Notes: generated from the sequence alone by a model not told the origin. A stretch of DNA of 64,000 nucleotides from Bacteroides zhangwenhongii (GCF_009193325.2 NZ_CP059856.1:5146001-5210000); one strand, 5' to 3'. Shown: positions 8,370-17,226, numbered from the stretch's first letter. Made by a program: numbers and translations.

Positions 8370-10067
8370 CTAGCACTCCAGCAACATCTGATTGACAGAG
8401 CCTCCCGGAGGAGTCATCGGTAGTACATTACCTTCTTCTACTACACAGGCTTCGAGCAGGAACGGGCCGTCTGTTGCCAACATTTCACGGATAGCGTCCG
8501 CCAGCTCTTCACGAGAGAAGACACGTTTGGAAGGAATCTCGTACGCCGAAGCAATTTTCATGTAGTCCGGATTCAACATCGGAGTGAATGAATAACGGCG
8601 ATTGAAGAACATAGCCTGCCATTGGCGCACGTTGCCCAAAAAGTTATTGTTCAGGCAGATAATCTTCACCGGAGCCTTCTGTTCCATAACCGTACCCAGT
8701 TCCTGAAGATTCATCTGCAATCCACCGTCTCCCATAAATACACATACGGTACGTTCCGGTGCTCCGAAAGTAGCTCCGATAGCGGCGGGAAGGCCGAAGC
8801 CCATTGTTCCGAGCCCGCCGGAAGTAATGATACTGCGTTCTTTCGTATATTTAAAGTAACGTGCGGACATCATTTGATTTTGTCCTACATCTGTCACCAG
8901 AACTGCTTCGTGGCGGGTAGCGTCACTTACCGCACGTACCACCTCACCCATGCTCAACGAGTCGGTGGCAGGATGAAGCTCGGGACGAATCACCTTTTCT
9001 TCCTCTACCTTCTCATACTCCGTGAAACTGTCGACCCACTCAGCGTGTTCATTCTTTTTCAAGAGTCGGGTAACAGCCTTCAATGTCTCCTTGCAATCTC
9101 CCAAAACTGCAATATCAACTTTTACATTTTTATTCACCTCCGCCGGATCAATATCAAAATGAATCACTTTTGCCTGTTTGGCATAAGTAGCCAGATTACT
9201 GGTCACACGGTCGTCGAAGCGCATTCCTACAGCGATCAGGACATCACATTTATTGGTATTTATATTCGGCCCCAAATTACCGTGCATCCCCAACATTCCT
9301 TTATTCAAAGGATGTTCCGTAGGTAAAGCCGAAAGTCCGAGTAGCGTACATCCCGCAGGCATATCCGCCTTTTCAATAAATTCACGCAACTCACTCTGCG
9401 CATTCCCTAACTCAACGCCTTGCCCTACCAGTACAAGCGGACGTTCCGCATTATTAATCAGTTCGGCGGCAGCCTTTACGGAGTCTTCATCAGTATCGGG
9501 CACAGGTACATAGCTGCGGATGAAATCAACCTTAGTCGGCTCATATTTCGTCTTCTCGACCTGTGCATTCTTGGCAAAATCCAGCACAACCGGACCGGGA
9601 CGACCACTACGGGCAATGTAGAATGCACGTGCCACTGCCCACGCTACATCTTCCGCACGACGGATCTGATAACTCCACTTGGAGATAGGCTGGGTGATAC
9701 CTACGAGATCGACTTCCTGAAATGCATCCGTTCCGAGAAAACCGGTTCCTACCTGTCCGGCAATAACAACAATAGGAGTACTATCGATCATCGCATCTGC
9801 AATACCGGTAATCGTGTTCGTAGCACCGGGACCGCTTGTCACCAGGCAAACACCGACTTTACCCGACACACGGGCATAACCTTGTGCCGCATGGGCAGCT
9901 CCCTGTTCGTGACGAACCAAAATGTGGTTCAAGTTATTTCGATGGTCGTACAAGGCGTCGAATACCGGCATGATTGAACCGCCGGGATAACCGAAAATCG
10001 TATTTACTCCCTGATGTTCCAATGAGCGCATCAACGCCTCCGCACCTGTTATTAAGTCTTTACTCAT
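8370..10067 (-). CDS. ilvB: Acetolactate synthase, catalytic large subunit
   Basis: This 565-residue ThDP enzyme makes 2-acetolactate from pyruvate, or 2-aceto-2-hydroxybutyrate with 2-oxobutyrate. The catalytic Glu lies in RHEQGAAHAAQGYAR near residue 54. The FAD/linker domain is central. The ThDP-binding motif is GDGGLQMNLQELGTV followed by LNNNFLGNVRQWQ. The gene is second in the operon, 63 bp after the ilvD stop and upstream of its regulatory subunit ilvN. Length and motifs are complete, and nothing is unusual in the coding sequence. Confidence 0.96.
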   Translation of the reverse strand: MSKDLITGAEALMRSLEHQGVNTIFGYPGGSIMPVFDALYDHRNNLNHILVRHEQGAAHAAQGYARVSGKVGVCLVTSGPGATNTITGIADAMIDSTPIVVIAGQVGTGFLGTDAFQEVDLVGITQPISKWSYQIRRAEDVAWAVARAFYIARSGRPGPVVLDFAKNAQVEKTKYEPTKVDFIRSYVPVPDTDEDSVKAAAELINNAERPLVLVGQGVELGNAQSELREFIEKADMPAGCTLLGLSALPTEHPLNKGMLGMHGNLGPNINTNKCDVLIAVGMRFDDRVTSNLATYAKQAKVIHFDIDPAEVNKNVKVDIAVLGDCKETLKAVTRLLKKNEHAEWVDSFTEYEKVEEEKVIRPELHPATDSLSMGEVVRAVSDATRHEAVLVTDVGQNQMMSARYFKYTKERSIITSGGLGTMGFGLPAAIGATFGAPERTVCVFMGDGGLQMNLQELGTVMEQKAPVKIICLNNNFLGNVRQWQAMFFNRRYSFTPMLNPDYMKIASAYEIPSKRVFSREELADAIREMLATDGPFLLEACVVEEGNVLPMTPPGGSVNQMLLEC

Positions 10068-10130
10068 CTATTTATTTGCAATTTTAAGATTTACAATTTA
10101 CGATTGAACTCAACGTCAAGACATCATTTG

Positions 10131-11933
10131 TCAATCGATTAATCTTACTGCTCCTTTATCGGCAGAGCTTACCATGCTGGCATACGCTTTCAGGCTCTTC
10201 GGCACATAACGGTCACGAGTGACAGGTGTCATCGGACGGGCAGCCAGTTCTTCATCCGTCAGTCGCACGTTAATCGTCCGGGCGGGAATGTCGATTTCAA
10301 TGATATCTCCGTCGACTATTTTTCCGATATTACCTCCTGCTGCCGCTTCGGGAGAGATATGCCCTATACTCAATCCAGAAGTTCCGCCACTGAAACGTCC
10401 GTCAGTGATCAAAGCACACTCTTTGCCGAGATGACGGGATTTTATATAAGAGGTAGGATAAAGCATTTCCTGCATACCGGGACCACCCTTCGGACCTTCG
10501 TGCGTGATGACGACAACGTCGCCACTGACGACTCGACCTCCAAGAATACCTTCGCAGGCTGCTTCTTGCGAATCAAACACTTTAGCAGGTCCGGTAAACT
10601 TCCAGATACTTTCGTCTACCCCTGCCGTTTTTACCACACAACCGTCTTGAGCAATGTTACCTTTCAATACGGCCAGTCCGCCGTCTTTGCTGTAAGCGTG
10701 TTCCAAATCACGGATACATCCGGTTGCACGGTCTTTATCCAGTTCCTTATAATACATACCTTGCGAGCCGAGTACAAGGTTAAATCTATTTCCGGCTGCG
10801 CTCGAATATTTCTTGATAGCCTCTTCACCTACGTTCGGACTTGTAATGGAATACTTATCAATAGCCTCTGCCAACGTCATTCCGTCTACCCGGCGAACAG
10901 ACGTGTCCACCAGACCGGCTTTGGACAGTTCGTCCATGATTGCAATAATTCCACCGGCACGGTTCACATCCTGAATGTGATACTTCTGTGTATTCGGAGC
11001 TACTTTGCAAAGGCACGGAGCCTTGCGGGAAAGCATATCAATGTCGTCCATCTTGAAGTCGACTCCCGCTTCATGGGCAACAGCCAACAGGTGAAGAACC
11101 GTATTGGTAGAACCACCCATCGCAATATCCAAAGTCATGGCATTCAGAAAAGCTTGACGAGTGGCAATGCTACGCGGAAGCACGCTCTCATCTCCCTCTT
11201 CATAATATTTCATCGCATTGTCCACAATCAACTTAGCAGCATCTTTGAAAAGCTGCGTACGGTTTTCATGCGTGGCTACAATGGTCCCGTTTCCGGGAAG
11301 AGCCAAGCCGATGGCTTCGTTCAAGCAGTTCATAGAATTTGCTGTAAACATACCGGAACAACATCCGCAGGTAGGACAAGCGTTCTGCTCAATATTGGCA
11401 ACTTCCTCGTCACTCACACTTTGGTCGGCCGACTTAATCATCGCGTCGATCAAATCCAAATGCTGACCGTTCCATTCACCCGCCTCCATAGGACCACCCG
11501 ACACAAATACAGCAGGTATATTCAGACGCATCGCCGCCATCAACATTCCCGGAGTGATCTTGTCACAATTACTGATACATACCATCGCGTCTGCCTTATG
11601 AGCATTCACCATATATTCCACACTGTCTGCGATGATATCACGGGAAGGAAGCGAGTAAAGCATTCCATCATGCCCCATAGCTATACCGTCGTCGATAGCG
11701 ATTGTATTGAATTCCGCAGCGAAGCACCCCAGCTTTTCGATCTCCGCTTTCACCAACTGACCGATCTCATGCAAGTGCACGTGTCCCGGCACAAACTGTG
11801 TGAATGAATTGACTATAGCGATGATAGGCTTACCCATCTGATTCTTCTTCATGCCGTTGGCTACCCACAACGCACGGGCTCCCGCCATCCGACGGCCTTG
11901 TGTACTAAACGAACTGCGTAATTGCTTTTTCAT
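10131..11933 (-). CDS. ilvD: Dihydroxy-acid dehydratase
   Basis: This 600-residue Fe-S dehydratase gives the 2-oxo acid precursors of valine and isoleucine. Cluster ligand motifs are [11 protein letters not shown] and [20 protein letters not shown]. The C-terminal half carries [20 protein letters not shown]. It is the first structural gene of the operon, starting 19 bp after the attenuator terminator. The whole upstream leader of about 200 nt is given over to attenuation control. The Fe-S cluster makes this step oxygen-sensitive in the family, consistent with an anaerobe. Confidence 0.96.
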   Translation of the reverse strand: MKKQLRSSFSTQGRRMAGARALWVANGMKKNQMGKPIIAIVNSFTQFVPGHVHLHEIGQLVKAEIEKLGCFAAEFNTIAIDDGIAMGHDGMLYSLPSRDIIADSVEYMVNAHKADAMVCISNCDKITPGMLMAAMRLNIPAVFVSGGPMEAGEWNGQHLDLIDAMIKSADQSVSDEEVANIEQNACPTCGCCSGMFTANSMNCLNEAIGLALPGNGTIVATHENRTQLFKDAAKLIVDNAMKYYEEGDESVLPRSIATRQAFLNAMTLDIAMGGSTNTVLHLLAVAHEAGVDFKMDDIDMLSRKAPCLCKVAPNTQKYHIQDVNRAGGIIAIMDELSKAGLVDTSVRRVDGMTLAEAIDKYSITSPNVGEEAIKKYSSAAGNRFNLVLGSQGMYYKELDKDRATGCIRDLEHAYSKDGGLAVLKGNIAQDGCVVKTAGVDESIWKFTGPAKVFDSQEAACEGILGGRVVSGDVVVITHEGPKGGPGMQEMLYPTSYIKSRHLGKECALITDGRFSGGTSGLSIGHISPEAAAGGNIGKIVDGDIIEIDIPARTINVRLTDEELAARPMTPVTRDRYVPKSLKAYASMVSSADKGAVRLID

Positions 11934-11952
11934 TTCAATCTATCTTTTAATT

Positions 11953-11983
11953 AAAAAGCCTCTCTCACACCAGTGAGAAAGGC
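11953..11983 (-). terminator. Attenuator terminator of the ilv operon
   Basis: On the minus strand, GCCTTTCTCAC and GTGAGAGAGGC form an 11-bp stem with one G-T pair and a 4-base loop, followed directly by a run of five T. It lies between the leader peptide gene and ilvD. The 5' arm can instead pair with an upstream segment at 12027-12036. Confidence 0.9.
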
Positions 11984-12036
11984 TCTAAATTTTATCTTTA
12001 TGGTACGAATACATACAGCACAAAAACCTTTCTCAC
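11973..12036 (-). promoter_or_regulatory. Antiterminator pairing of the ilv attenuator
   Basis: GTGAGAAAGG (minus strand, 12036 to 12027) is perfectly complementary over 10 bases to CCTTTCTCAC (11982 to 11973), the 5' arm of the terminator. The two structures are mutually exclusive. The upstream arm overlaps the leader stop codon, so a ribosome finishing the leader would mask it and favour termination. A ribosome stalled at the Ile/Val codons would leave it free and favour read-through. Confidence 0.85.
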
Positions 12037-12110
12037 GCTCTTGATGGGACCACCACGACGCGAATAATATGCAAGACTGCTAGGTTAATAGATGTGTGTA
12101 AGTTATTCAT
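12033..12110 (-). CDS. ilvL: ilv leader peptide (25 residues)
   Basis: An ATG at 12108-12110 opens a 25-codon frame ending in TGA at 12033-12035. The peptide begins MNNLHTSINLAVL and has the run HIIRVVVV at residues 14-21, ending PSRA. Eleven of 25 residues are Ile, Val or Leu, including four consecutive Val codons about a dozen bases before the antiterminator arm. The frame starts about 20 bases after the predicted transcription start and precedes a competing antiterminator/terminator pair. This is the classic layout of a ribosome-mediated attenuator for branched-chain amino acids. The peptide is not conserved in sequence with enterobacterial IlvL as far as I can tell. The function is inferred from composition and position. 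Confidence 0.85.
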   Translation of the reverse strand: MNNLHTSINLAVLHIIRVVVVPSRA

Positions 12111-12136
12111 ATCTTCTTTTCTTTATTTTTGTGCTG

Positions 12137-12167
12137 CAAAGGTAAGGGCTTTTTTATTATATCCAAA
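12137..12167 (-). promoter_or_regulatory. Promoter of the ilv operon
   Basis: The minus strand has TTTG (12167-12164), a 19-bp spacer and TACCTTTG (12144-12137). This is a full match to the Bacteroides -33/-7 consensus. The expected start near 12130 leaves about 20 bases before the leader peptide ATG. Confidence 0.85.
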
Positions 12168-12357
12168 CAAATCGAAGAAAAAAATCATATAAAAACGAAT
12201 AATTGTAAGAAAAGAGAGGTATTATTTCTCTATTTTATCACTTAAAGGTTAAATTCACAACTATTATATAAGCGGAATCCTATTGTCCCTTTCTAACAAA
12301 AGCATTTAATATTTTGAAATATACCTTCCCTATATCACGACAGAAATAAATAATTCG

Positions 12358-12383
12358 TATCTTTGTCAGCCCGCATTTGCGGG
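12358..12383 (+). promoter_or_regulatory. -7 element and leader hairpin of slyD
   Basis: TATCTTTG (12358-12365) matches the -7 consensus. Five bases further on, CCCGCA-TT-TGCGGG (12370-12383) is a perfect 6-bp palindrome at or just after the expected start of transcription. It could stabilise the 5' end of the mRNA or be an operator. No good -33 box is seen. Confidence 0.5.
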
Positions 12384-12413
12384 ATTTATTAATTTAGAAA
12401 TAAAAAGAATCAG

Positions 12414-13001
12414 ATGGAAACAGTAGAAAACAAGTACATTACCGTTGCATACAAATTATATACAATGGAAGATGGTGAAAAGGAATTGTTCGAAGAAGCA
12501 AAAGCAGAACACCCCTTTCAGTTCATTTCAGGATTAGGAACAACACTCGAGGACTTCGAGAACCAGATAACCTCTCTTTCTAAAGGTGACAAATTTGACT
12601 TCACCATTCCGGCAGACAAAGCATACGGTCAATATGACGAGCAACACGTGATTGATCTCCCGAAAAATATCTTTGAGGTTGACGGCAAGTTCGACAGCGA
12701 TCATATCAAAGAGGGTAATATCGTACCTTTGATGACCGGTGACGGTCAACGCGTAAATGCCAGCGTAGTAGAAATCAAACCGGATGTAGTAGTCGTTGAC
12801 CTCAACCATCCGTTGGCAGGCGCCGATCTCATCTTTGAAGGCGAAGTGATTGAAAGCCGTCCTGCTACTAACGAAGAAATTCAGGAACTGGTGAAAATGA
12901 TGAGTGGCGAAGGCTGCGGTTGCGGATGCGACAGTTGCGGTGATGGTGGTTGCAATGGTGGCTGCGATGACCACGAATGCGGTGGCGGCTGTTGCCACTA
13001 A
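12414..13001 (+). CDS. slyD: SlyD-type FKBP peptidyl-prolyl isomerase with metal-binding tail
   Basis: This 195-residue cytoplasmic protein has an FKBP domain split by an insert-in-flap chaperone domain (about residues 70-130). Features include the FKBP strand FISGLGTTLEDFENQ, the SlyD-like FTIPADKAYGQYDEQHVIDL and DLNHPLAGADLIFEGEV. From about residue 165 the protein becomes a Cys/Gly/His-rich tail with 11 Cys and several His and Asp. In E. coli a comparable tail binds nickel and other metals. Known family roles are prolyl isomerisation, chaperoning and metal delivery to hydrogenase. No hydrogenase genes are in this window. The gene is monocistronic, with a consensus -7 box upstream and an inverted repeat after its stop. 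Confidence 0.92.
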   Translation: METVENKYITVAYKLYTMEDGEKELFEEAKAEHPFQFISGLGTTLEDFENQITSLSKGDKFDFTIPADKAYGQYDEQHVIDLPKNIFEVDGKFDSDHIKEGNIVPLMTGDGQRVNASVVEIKPDVVVVDLNHPLAGADLIFEGEVIESRPATNEEIQELVKMMSGEGCGCGCDSCGDGGCNGGCDDHECGGGCCH

Positions 13002-13015
13002 GTTAATGAAGAGTT

Positions 13016-13079
13016 AAAAATGAGGAATGAAGAATTGCCATACAACCATTGCGCAGCTAATTCTTCATTCCTCATTTTT
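13016..13079. repeat. 21-bp inverted repeat, probable bidirectional terminator
   Basis: AAAAATGAGGAATGAAGAAT(T) at 13016-13036 and its exact reverse complement at 13059-13079 surround a 22-base spacer, between the convergent slyD and UPF0597 genes. The right arm recurs with two changes at 41682-41702, so it belongs to a dispersed repeat family. Confidence 0.85.
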
Positions 13080-13100
13080 CATTTTCCAACTCCTCATTTT

Positions 13101-14387
13101 CTAGCATCCTTTGTGAGTCATGATATCGAGTACCATTTTATCCGTTTCGTTCATAGCTTGTGAGCCGATTCTTGTCAGATTACGGATACTTTGATCTACA
13201 TCTTCATCAATAATACCTTCCACAGAAGTTACACAACGGTCTTCCATTGCCATCATAGCAGACAGTACAGCTGTTGAGACTCCGGTAGTCACTTTTAGGG
13301 CACAACTCGGTTTTGCACCGTCACAAATCATGCCCGTCAGGTTGGCAATCATGTTTTGAACGGCAAAGGCAACCTGGTCATAGTTTCCTCCCATCAGCCA
13401 AGTGATTCCGCAACTGGAACCTGTGGCAGCTACCACACAACCGCAGAGAGCGGAAAGACGTCCCAAACTTTGTTTGATATAAATAACCGTAAGATGACTC
13501 AACATCAAGGCACGGATCAGTTCTTCTTCATTTTTATTATTCTCTTCGGCAAAGACCACCACAGGAAGCGTGGCTGATATTCCTTGATTACCACTGCCGG
13601 AATTACTCATGACCGGAATCATAGCTCCTGCCATTCGAGCGTCACAAGCGGCAGAAGTATAAGAGAGGATGTGAGAGAATACGCTGTCACCCATCACTTT
13701 GTGTTCATAACTTCCCCGAAGCATTCTTCCCAAAGAGTGTCCGTAATTGCCTTTAAAGGCTTGTTCGGCAGCTGCCTTGTTCAAACGTGCCGTATCAAGA
13801 ATAAAACGAATTTCATCCAAAGGAGCTGTCAAGGCAAAATCATAAACCTTACGCAGGTTCAGTTCGGGAGCGGTCGCTTCCTCTTCTTCATCGGCTGTAT
13901 GCTGCTTGTCTAGTAATACGTTGCCTCCATCGGCTATATATATAAAGGTGGTATGACCACCGGCAATTACAGCTTTCGCTGTTCTATCTCCGGACCTGCA
14001 AATCACTTCGATATAGAGCTTTTCCGTGATATTATCTTTCAAGGAAATACAAATCCGTCTTTCCGCAATAAACTGCTTTCCGCACTCTACAGCTTTCGGT
14101 GTACAGTCTTTCAATACTTCCAACTGGTACTCTGATTTACCTATCAATGCGCCTAAAGCAACGGCAATGGGAAGTCCTACCATTCCTGTACCCGGTATTC
14201 CTACCCCCATCGCATTTTTTAAAATGTTGGCACTGAGCAGTACTTCTATCTTCTCCGGACGCATCCCCAATGTTTCGGCGGCTTTCGCTACACAAAGCGC
14301 CACAGCAATAGGTTCTGTACATCCGATAGCCGGAATTACCTCTCTCTTAATCAGTTCTATAATTTGCCTTCTTTCTGACTCAGTCAT
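13101..14387 (-). CDS. UPF0597 / CyuA-type L-cysteine desulfidase
   Basis: This 428-residue protein of the serine dehydratase alpha-like UPF0597 family is related to L-cysteine desulfidases (YhaM/CyuA), which release sulfide, ammonia and pyruvate from cysteine. Candidate Fe-S ligands are in IGCTEPIAVALC at the N-terminus and in the C-terminal part around AALCGCVVAATGSSCGITW and MICDGAKPSCALK. The frame runs upstream to 14468, but the extension is hydrophobic and low in coding quality, so I chose the ATG at 14385-14387 (MTESERRQII). The gene stands alone on the minus strand and converges on slyD. The catalytic activity is inferred from family membership. Confidence 0.82.
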   Translation of the reverse strand: MTESERRQIIELIKREVIPAIGCTEPIAVALCVAKAAETLGMRPEKIEVLLSANILKNAMGVGIPGTGMVGLPIAVALGALIGKSEYQLEVLKDCTPKAVECGKQFIAERRICISLKDNITEKLYIEVICRSGDRTAKAVIAGGHTTFIYIADGGNVLLDKQHTADEEEEATAPELNLRKVYDFALTAPLDEIRFILDTARLNKAAAEQAFKGNYGHSLGRMLRGSYEHKVMGDSVFSHILSYTSAACDARMAGAMIPVMSNSGSGNQGISATLPVVVFAEENNKNEEELIRALMLSHLTVIYIKQSLGRLSALCGCVVAATGSSCGITWLMGGNYDQVAFAVQNMIANLTGMICDGAKPSCALKVTTGVSTAVLSAMMAMEDRCVTSVEGIIDEDVDQSIRNLTRIGSQAMNETDKMVLDIMTHKGC

Positions 14388-14522
14388 AAACTCATAAGTT
14401 TTAAGTACACACAAAAGTAAGAAAATCTTTTTTATCATACATCTCTTACTGAACAAATAAAATTTCATTTTGTTATAAACGCTTCTGAGAACTAAACTTT
14501 AACAGTAAGAAAAAAGAGAAAA

Positions 14523-15608
14523 ATGAAAGCAAAACACGTAATTTTATATTTCCTGGTAAGTATTATCATCTCTTCTTGCATCCGTGACGAAGCCCTTAAC
14601 GCAGAAGCAGATATACTTAGTTGCACACTGCCGAAAGCAGTAATGACCACAAGTCCTATCATTAATAATAATTCGGTGACTCTTTTTGTGGGACCGGGAA
14701 CAGACGTTTCGACCCTTGCACCGGAATTCACCCTGACTCCGGGAGCCACCATCAGCCCTTTGAGCGGAACGGTACACGATTTTAGTCTACCGCAAAAATA
14801 CACTGTCACAGCAGCCGACGGAGTCTGGAAAAAAACATATACAGTTTCGGTTATTGATACGGAACTTGCAACTAACTACAACTTCGAGGACACTCTCGGT
14901 GGGAAAAAATACTATATATTCGTAGAACGGCAAGGAGACAAAGTGATTATGGAATGGGCCAGCGGAAATGCGGGTTATGCCATGACCGGCGTTCCTAAAA
15001 CAGCCGACGACTACCCCACTTTCCAAATAGCGGATGGTAAAGAGGGAAAATGTCTTTTACTAGTAACGCGCAGTACCGGTTTCTTCGGGCAGTTAATGGG
15101 TATGCCCATTGCCGCAGGAAACTTATTTATCGGCTCTTTTGATGTGAACAATGCCATGAGCTATCCACTACAAGCTACCAAATTCGGTCTGCCTTTCCGT
15201 TATGTGCCGACCTATCTGGCCGGTTATTATAAATACAAGGCGGGAGACAAGTTCACCGAAGAAGGAAAACCCGTTGACGGGAAACGTGACATCTGCGATA
15301 TATACGCCATCATGTACGAAACGAGCGAGTCTGTTCCTACTCTTGACGGAAGTAATGCGTTCACCAGTCCGAATCTGGTTTCAATAGCACGCATCGACAA
15401 CGCCAAAGAAACAGATGAATGGACTTACTTCAAACTTCCGTTTATTACCCGCCCCGGCAAGTTCATCGACAAAGAAAAGCTAAGGGATGGAAAATACAAC
15501 GTAGCAATCGTCTTTACCTCCAGTTTGGAAGGCGCTTATTTCAATGGAGCCATCGGAAGTACCTTGCTGATTGATGAAGTCGAACTGGTCTATCATACAG
15601 AAAACTAA
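14523..15608 (+). CDS. Surface lipoprotein with PCMD-type carbohydrate-binding domain
   Basis: This 361-residue protein has a lipoprotein signal (VSIIISSC, lipid Cys near residue 19). An Ig-like domain of the DUF5018/SLBB-like kind follows (about 30-115, TLPKAVMTTSPI to KYTVTAADGVWKKTYTVSV). The C-terminal PCMD domain (putative carbohydrate metabolism domain, about 150-355) contains NYNFEDTLGGKKYYIF at its start. Such proteins are exported to the outer surface of Bacteroides. The neighbour 30 bp downstream is an outer-membrane barrel protein, so the two probably form a surface pair. The ligand is unknown. No regulator is adjacent. Confidence 0.78.
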   Translation: MKAKHVILYFLVSIIISSCIRDEALNAEADILSCTLPKAVMTTSPIINNNSVTLFVGPGTDVSTLAPEFTLTPGATISPLSGTVHDFSLPQKYTVTAADGVWKKTYTVSVIDTELATNYNFEDTLGGKKYYIFVERQGDKVIMEWASGNAGYAMTGVPKTADDYPTFQIADGKEGKCLLLVTRSTGFFGQLMGMPIAAGNLFIGSFDVNNAMSYPLQATKFGLPFRYVPTYLAGYYKYKAGDKFTEEGKPVDGKRDICDIYAIMYETSESVPTLDGSNAFTSPNLVSIARIDNAKETDEWTYFKLPFITRPGKFIDKEKLRDGKYNVAIVFTSSLEGAYFNGAIGSTLLIDEVELVYHTEN

Positions 15609-15638
15609 AACCTAAATGATTTTATAATAATTACAACG

Positions 15639-16424
15639 ATGAAAAAATACCTTTATACATTCGGTCTGCTTATTTGTTTAAATGTTACCCTGCCCGGTTA
15701 TGCACAAGTGGATAGAAATGAAACGCTTATCCGTTCCGCCCTTCGCGGATTGGAATACGAAGTGAAAGCAGGAATCAGTATCGGCGGCACAGCTCCGCTT
15801 CCCTTACCGGCGGAAATCCGGTCTATCGACGGTTACAATCCGACTCTCGCCATTACAATCGGGGGTGAAGTGACCAAATGGGTAGCGGTTCAGAACAAAC
15901 TGGGTATCATCGTAGGGCTACGGCTTGAAAACAAGGCTATGACCACCGAAGCTACCGTAAAGAATTACAGTATGGAAATTCTGGGACAAGGAGGTGAAAG
16001 GATCAGCGGAGTATGGACAGGAGGGGTAAAAACCAAAGTACATACCGCCGGATTAACCATCCCATTGATGGCTACTTATAAGTTGAGTAGCCGTTGGAAT
16101 GTGAAAGCAGGCCCTTATTTTTCTTATATACTTTCAAGGGAATTTTCAGGACACGTATACGAAGGATATCTGCGTGAAGACGATCCAACAGGACCTAAAG
16201 TAGAATTTACCGATGATAAAATTGCAACTTATGACTTCTCCGACGATCTGAGACGTTTTCAGTGGGGACTTCAGGCAGGAGCCGGATGGAGAGCGTTCAA
16301 ACATCTCAACATATACGCCGACCTTACTTGGGGACTCAACAATATCTTCAAGAATGACTTCCATACGGTCACTTTCTCGATGTACCCTATATATCTGAAT
16401 ATCGGCTTCGGGTATGCATTCTAA
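15639..16424 (+). CDS. Outer-membrane beta-barrel (porin-like) protein
   Basis: This 261-residue protein has a cleavable signal peptide (YLYTFGLLICLNVTLPGYAQ) followed by alternating amphipathic strands ending in the aromatic terminal strand YLNIGFGYAF, as expected for an 8-12-strand barrel. It resembles the PorT-like/OMP_b-brl family. It starts 30 bp after the PCMD lipoprotein, so the two are likely co-transcribed. The transcript probably ends in the 30-bp inverted repeat that follows immediately. No enzymatic residues are recognised. Confidence 0.78.
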   Translation: MKKYLYTFGLLICLNVTLPGYAQVDRNETLIRSALRGLEYEVKAGISIGGTAPLPLPAEIRSIDGYNPTLAITIGGEVTKWVAVQNKLGIIVGLRLENKAMTTEATVKNYSMEILGQGGERISGVWTGGVKTKVHTAGLTIPLMATYKLSSRWNVKAGPYFSYILSREFSGHVYEGYLREDDPTGPKVEFTDDKIATYDFSDDLRRFQWGLQAGAGWRAFKHLNIYADLTWGLNNIFKNDFHTVTFSMYPIYLNIGFGYAF

Positions 16425-16432
16425 AATATAAC

Positions 16433-16524
16433 TCACCACAGATTACACGGATTAACACAGATTGATTTTAATAAATTGATAATTAATTTCTATTATCTGT
16501 GTTAATCCGTGTAATCTGTGGTGA
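16433..16524. repeat. Perfect 30-bp inverted repeat between convergent genes
   Basis: The arms at 16433-16462 and 16495-16524 are exact reverse complements. The left arm begins TCACCACAGATTACACGG, and a 32-base AT-rich loop separates the arms. The sequence lies between the barrel gene and the calycin-like lipoprotein gene, where it can act as a terminator for both. I recognise this sequence as a recurrent Bacteroides intergenic repeat, from memory only. Confidence 0.9.
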
Positions 16525-16533
16525 ATATTAAAG

Positions 16534-17097
16534 TTATTCTTTATCAGGATTCTCAACCTGTTTTACTCCTGAATAAGTAACCTTGACTGTCTGTTGCAAA
16601 GTCGGCACTTTTACGTTGATGGTCATATTGGCATCTGCACCTTCCACCGTCCCCGCCACAGTTACATCACAAGCTCCCAAGGCAGCCGCCTCTCCAGCAA
16701 ATGTAAGTTGCTGTTGTCCTGTAAAGGTCGAAATCCCCTCTCCCTTCTTTACGGTGCACTTGTCTAGTACAATATCTCCGAACTTCATTATCTTCCCGTT
16801 CATGAACAGTTCAAAATCTTTCAGTTCTATTTTTATTTCCGTATCACTGACTTGGGAAAAGGTTATAAATTTAGGCACTCCGTCCGCTATAACATTTTCC
16901 TGGTCGGAGCCATCCGCTATCATAGATATATTCAAGTTGCCCCAATAAGTGCCAACCACATCCGGAGCTGTCACCACCGCCTCTTCTTCGGGTTCGTTAC
17001 CCTCATTTTTCTTGCTATCGTCATCGTCACTGCTACAAGCGGCGAAGAAAGTGATAGAACACACTAATGCTAGTAAATACAATAGATTCTTTTTCAT
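16534..17097 (-). CDS. Calycin-like lipoprotein
   Basis: This 187-residue protein has a lipoprotein signal (LALVCSITFFAACSSDDDD, lipid Cys near residue 21), an acidic linker, then a beta-rich domain beginning VVGTYWGNLNISM. The layout and length fit the calycin-like/DUF4925 family of Bacteroides lipoproteins, which have a lipocalin-type fold. The Asp/Ser run just after the lipid Cys (SSDDDDSKKNE) resembles the surface-export signal of Bacteroides lipoproteins, so a surface location is likely. The ligand is unknown. It is a single gene on the minus strand, ending in the 30-bp inverted repeat. Confidence 0.72.
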   Translation of the reverse strand: MKKNLLYLLALVCSITFFAACSSDDDDSKKNEGNEPEEEAVVTAPDVVGTYWGNLNISMIADGSDQENVIADGVPKFITFSQVSDTEIKIELKDFELFMNGKIMKFGDIVLDKCTVKKGEGISTFTGQQQLTFAGEAAALGACDVTVAGTVEGADANMTINVKVPTLQQTVKVTYSGVKQVENPDKE

Positions 17098-17218
17098 ACA
17101 GTCATTGGTTTAGTTATTATTAATCATCATTTATAAACTGAAAAGAAGAAAAAAGGTTCAATATGCCACCTTTTTTGAAGATATTTTGAGTTCACAACAA
17201 TCTTATCGAAAACTTTGT

Positions 17219-17226
17219 TATATTTG
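17219..17226 (+). promoter_or_regulatory. -7 promoter element for aroC
   Basis: TATATTTG matches the -7 consensus and lies 28 bp before the aroC start. A TTTG further upstream (17185-17188) is too distant to be a normal -33 box. Confidence 0.5.

Noticed and set aside
10359..11807. Long plus-strand open frame antisense to ilvD
   Set aside because: It is a shadow of the ilvD coding sequence on the other strand, without a signal or family match. The same holds for similar frames opposite susC, susD and mutA.
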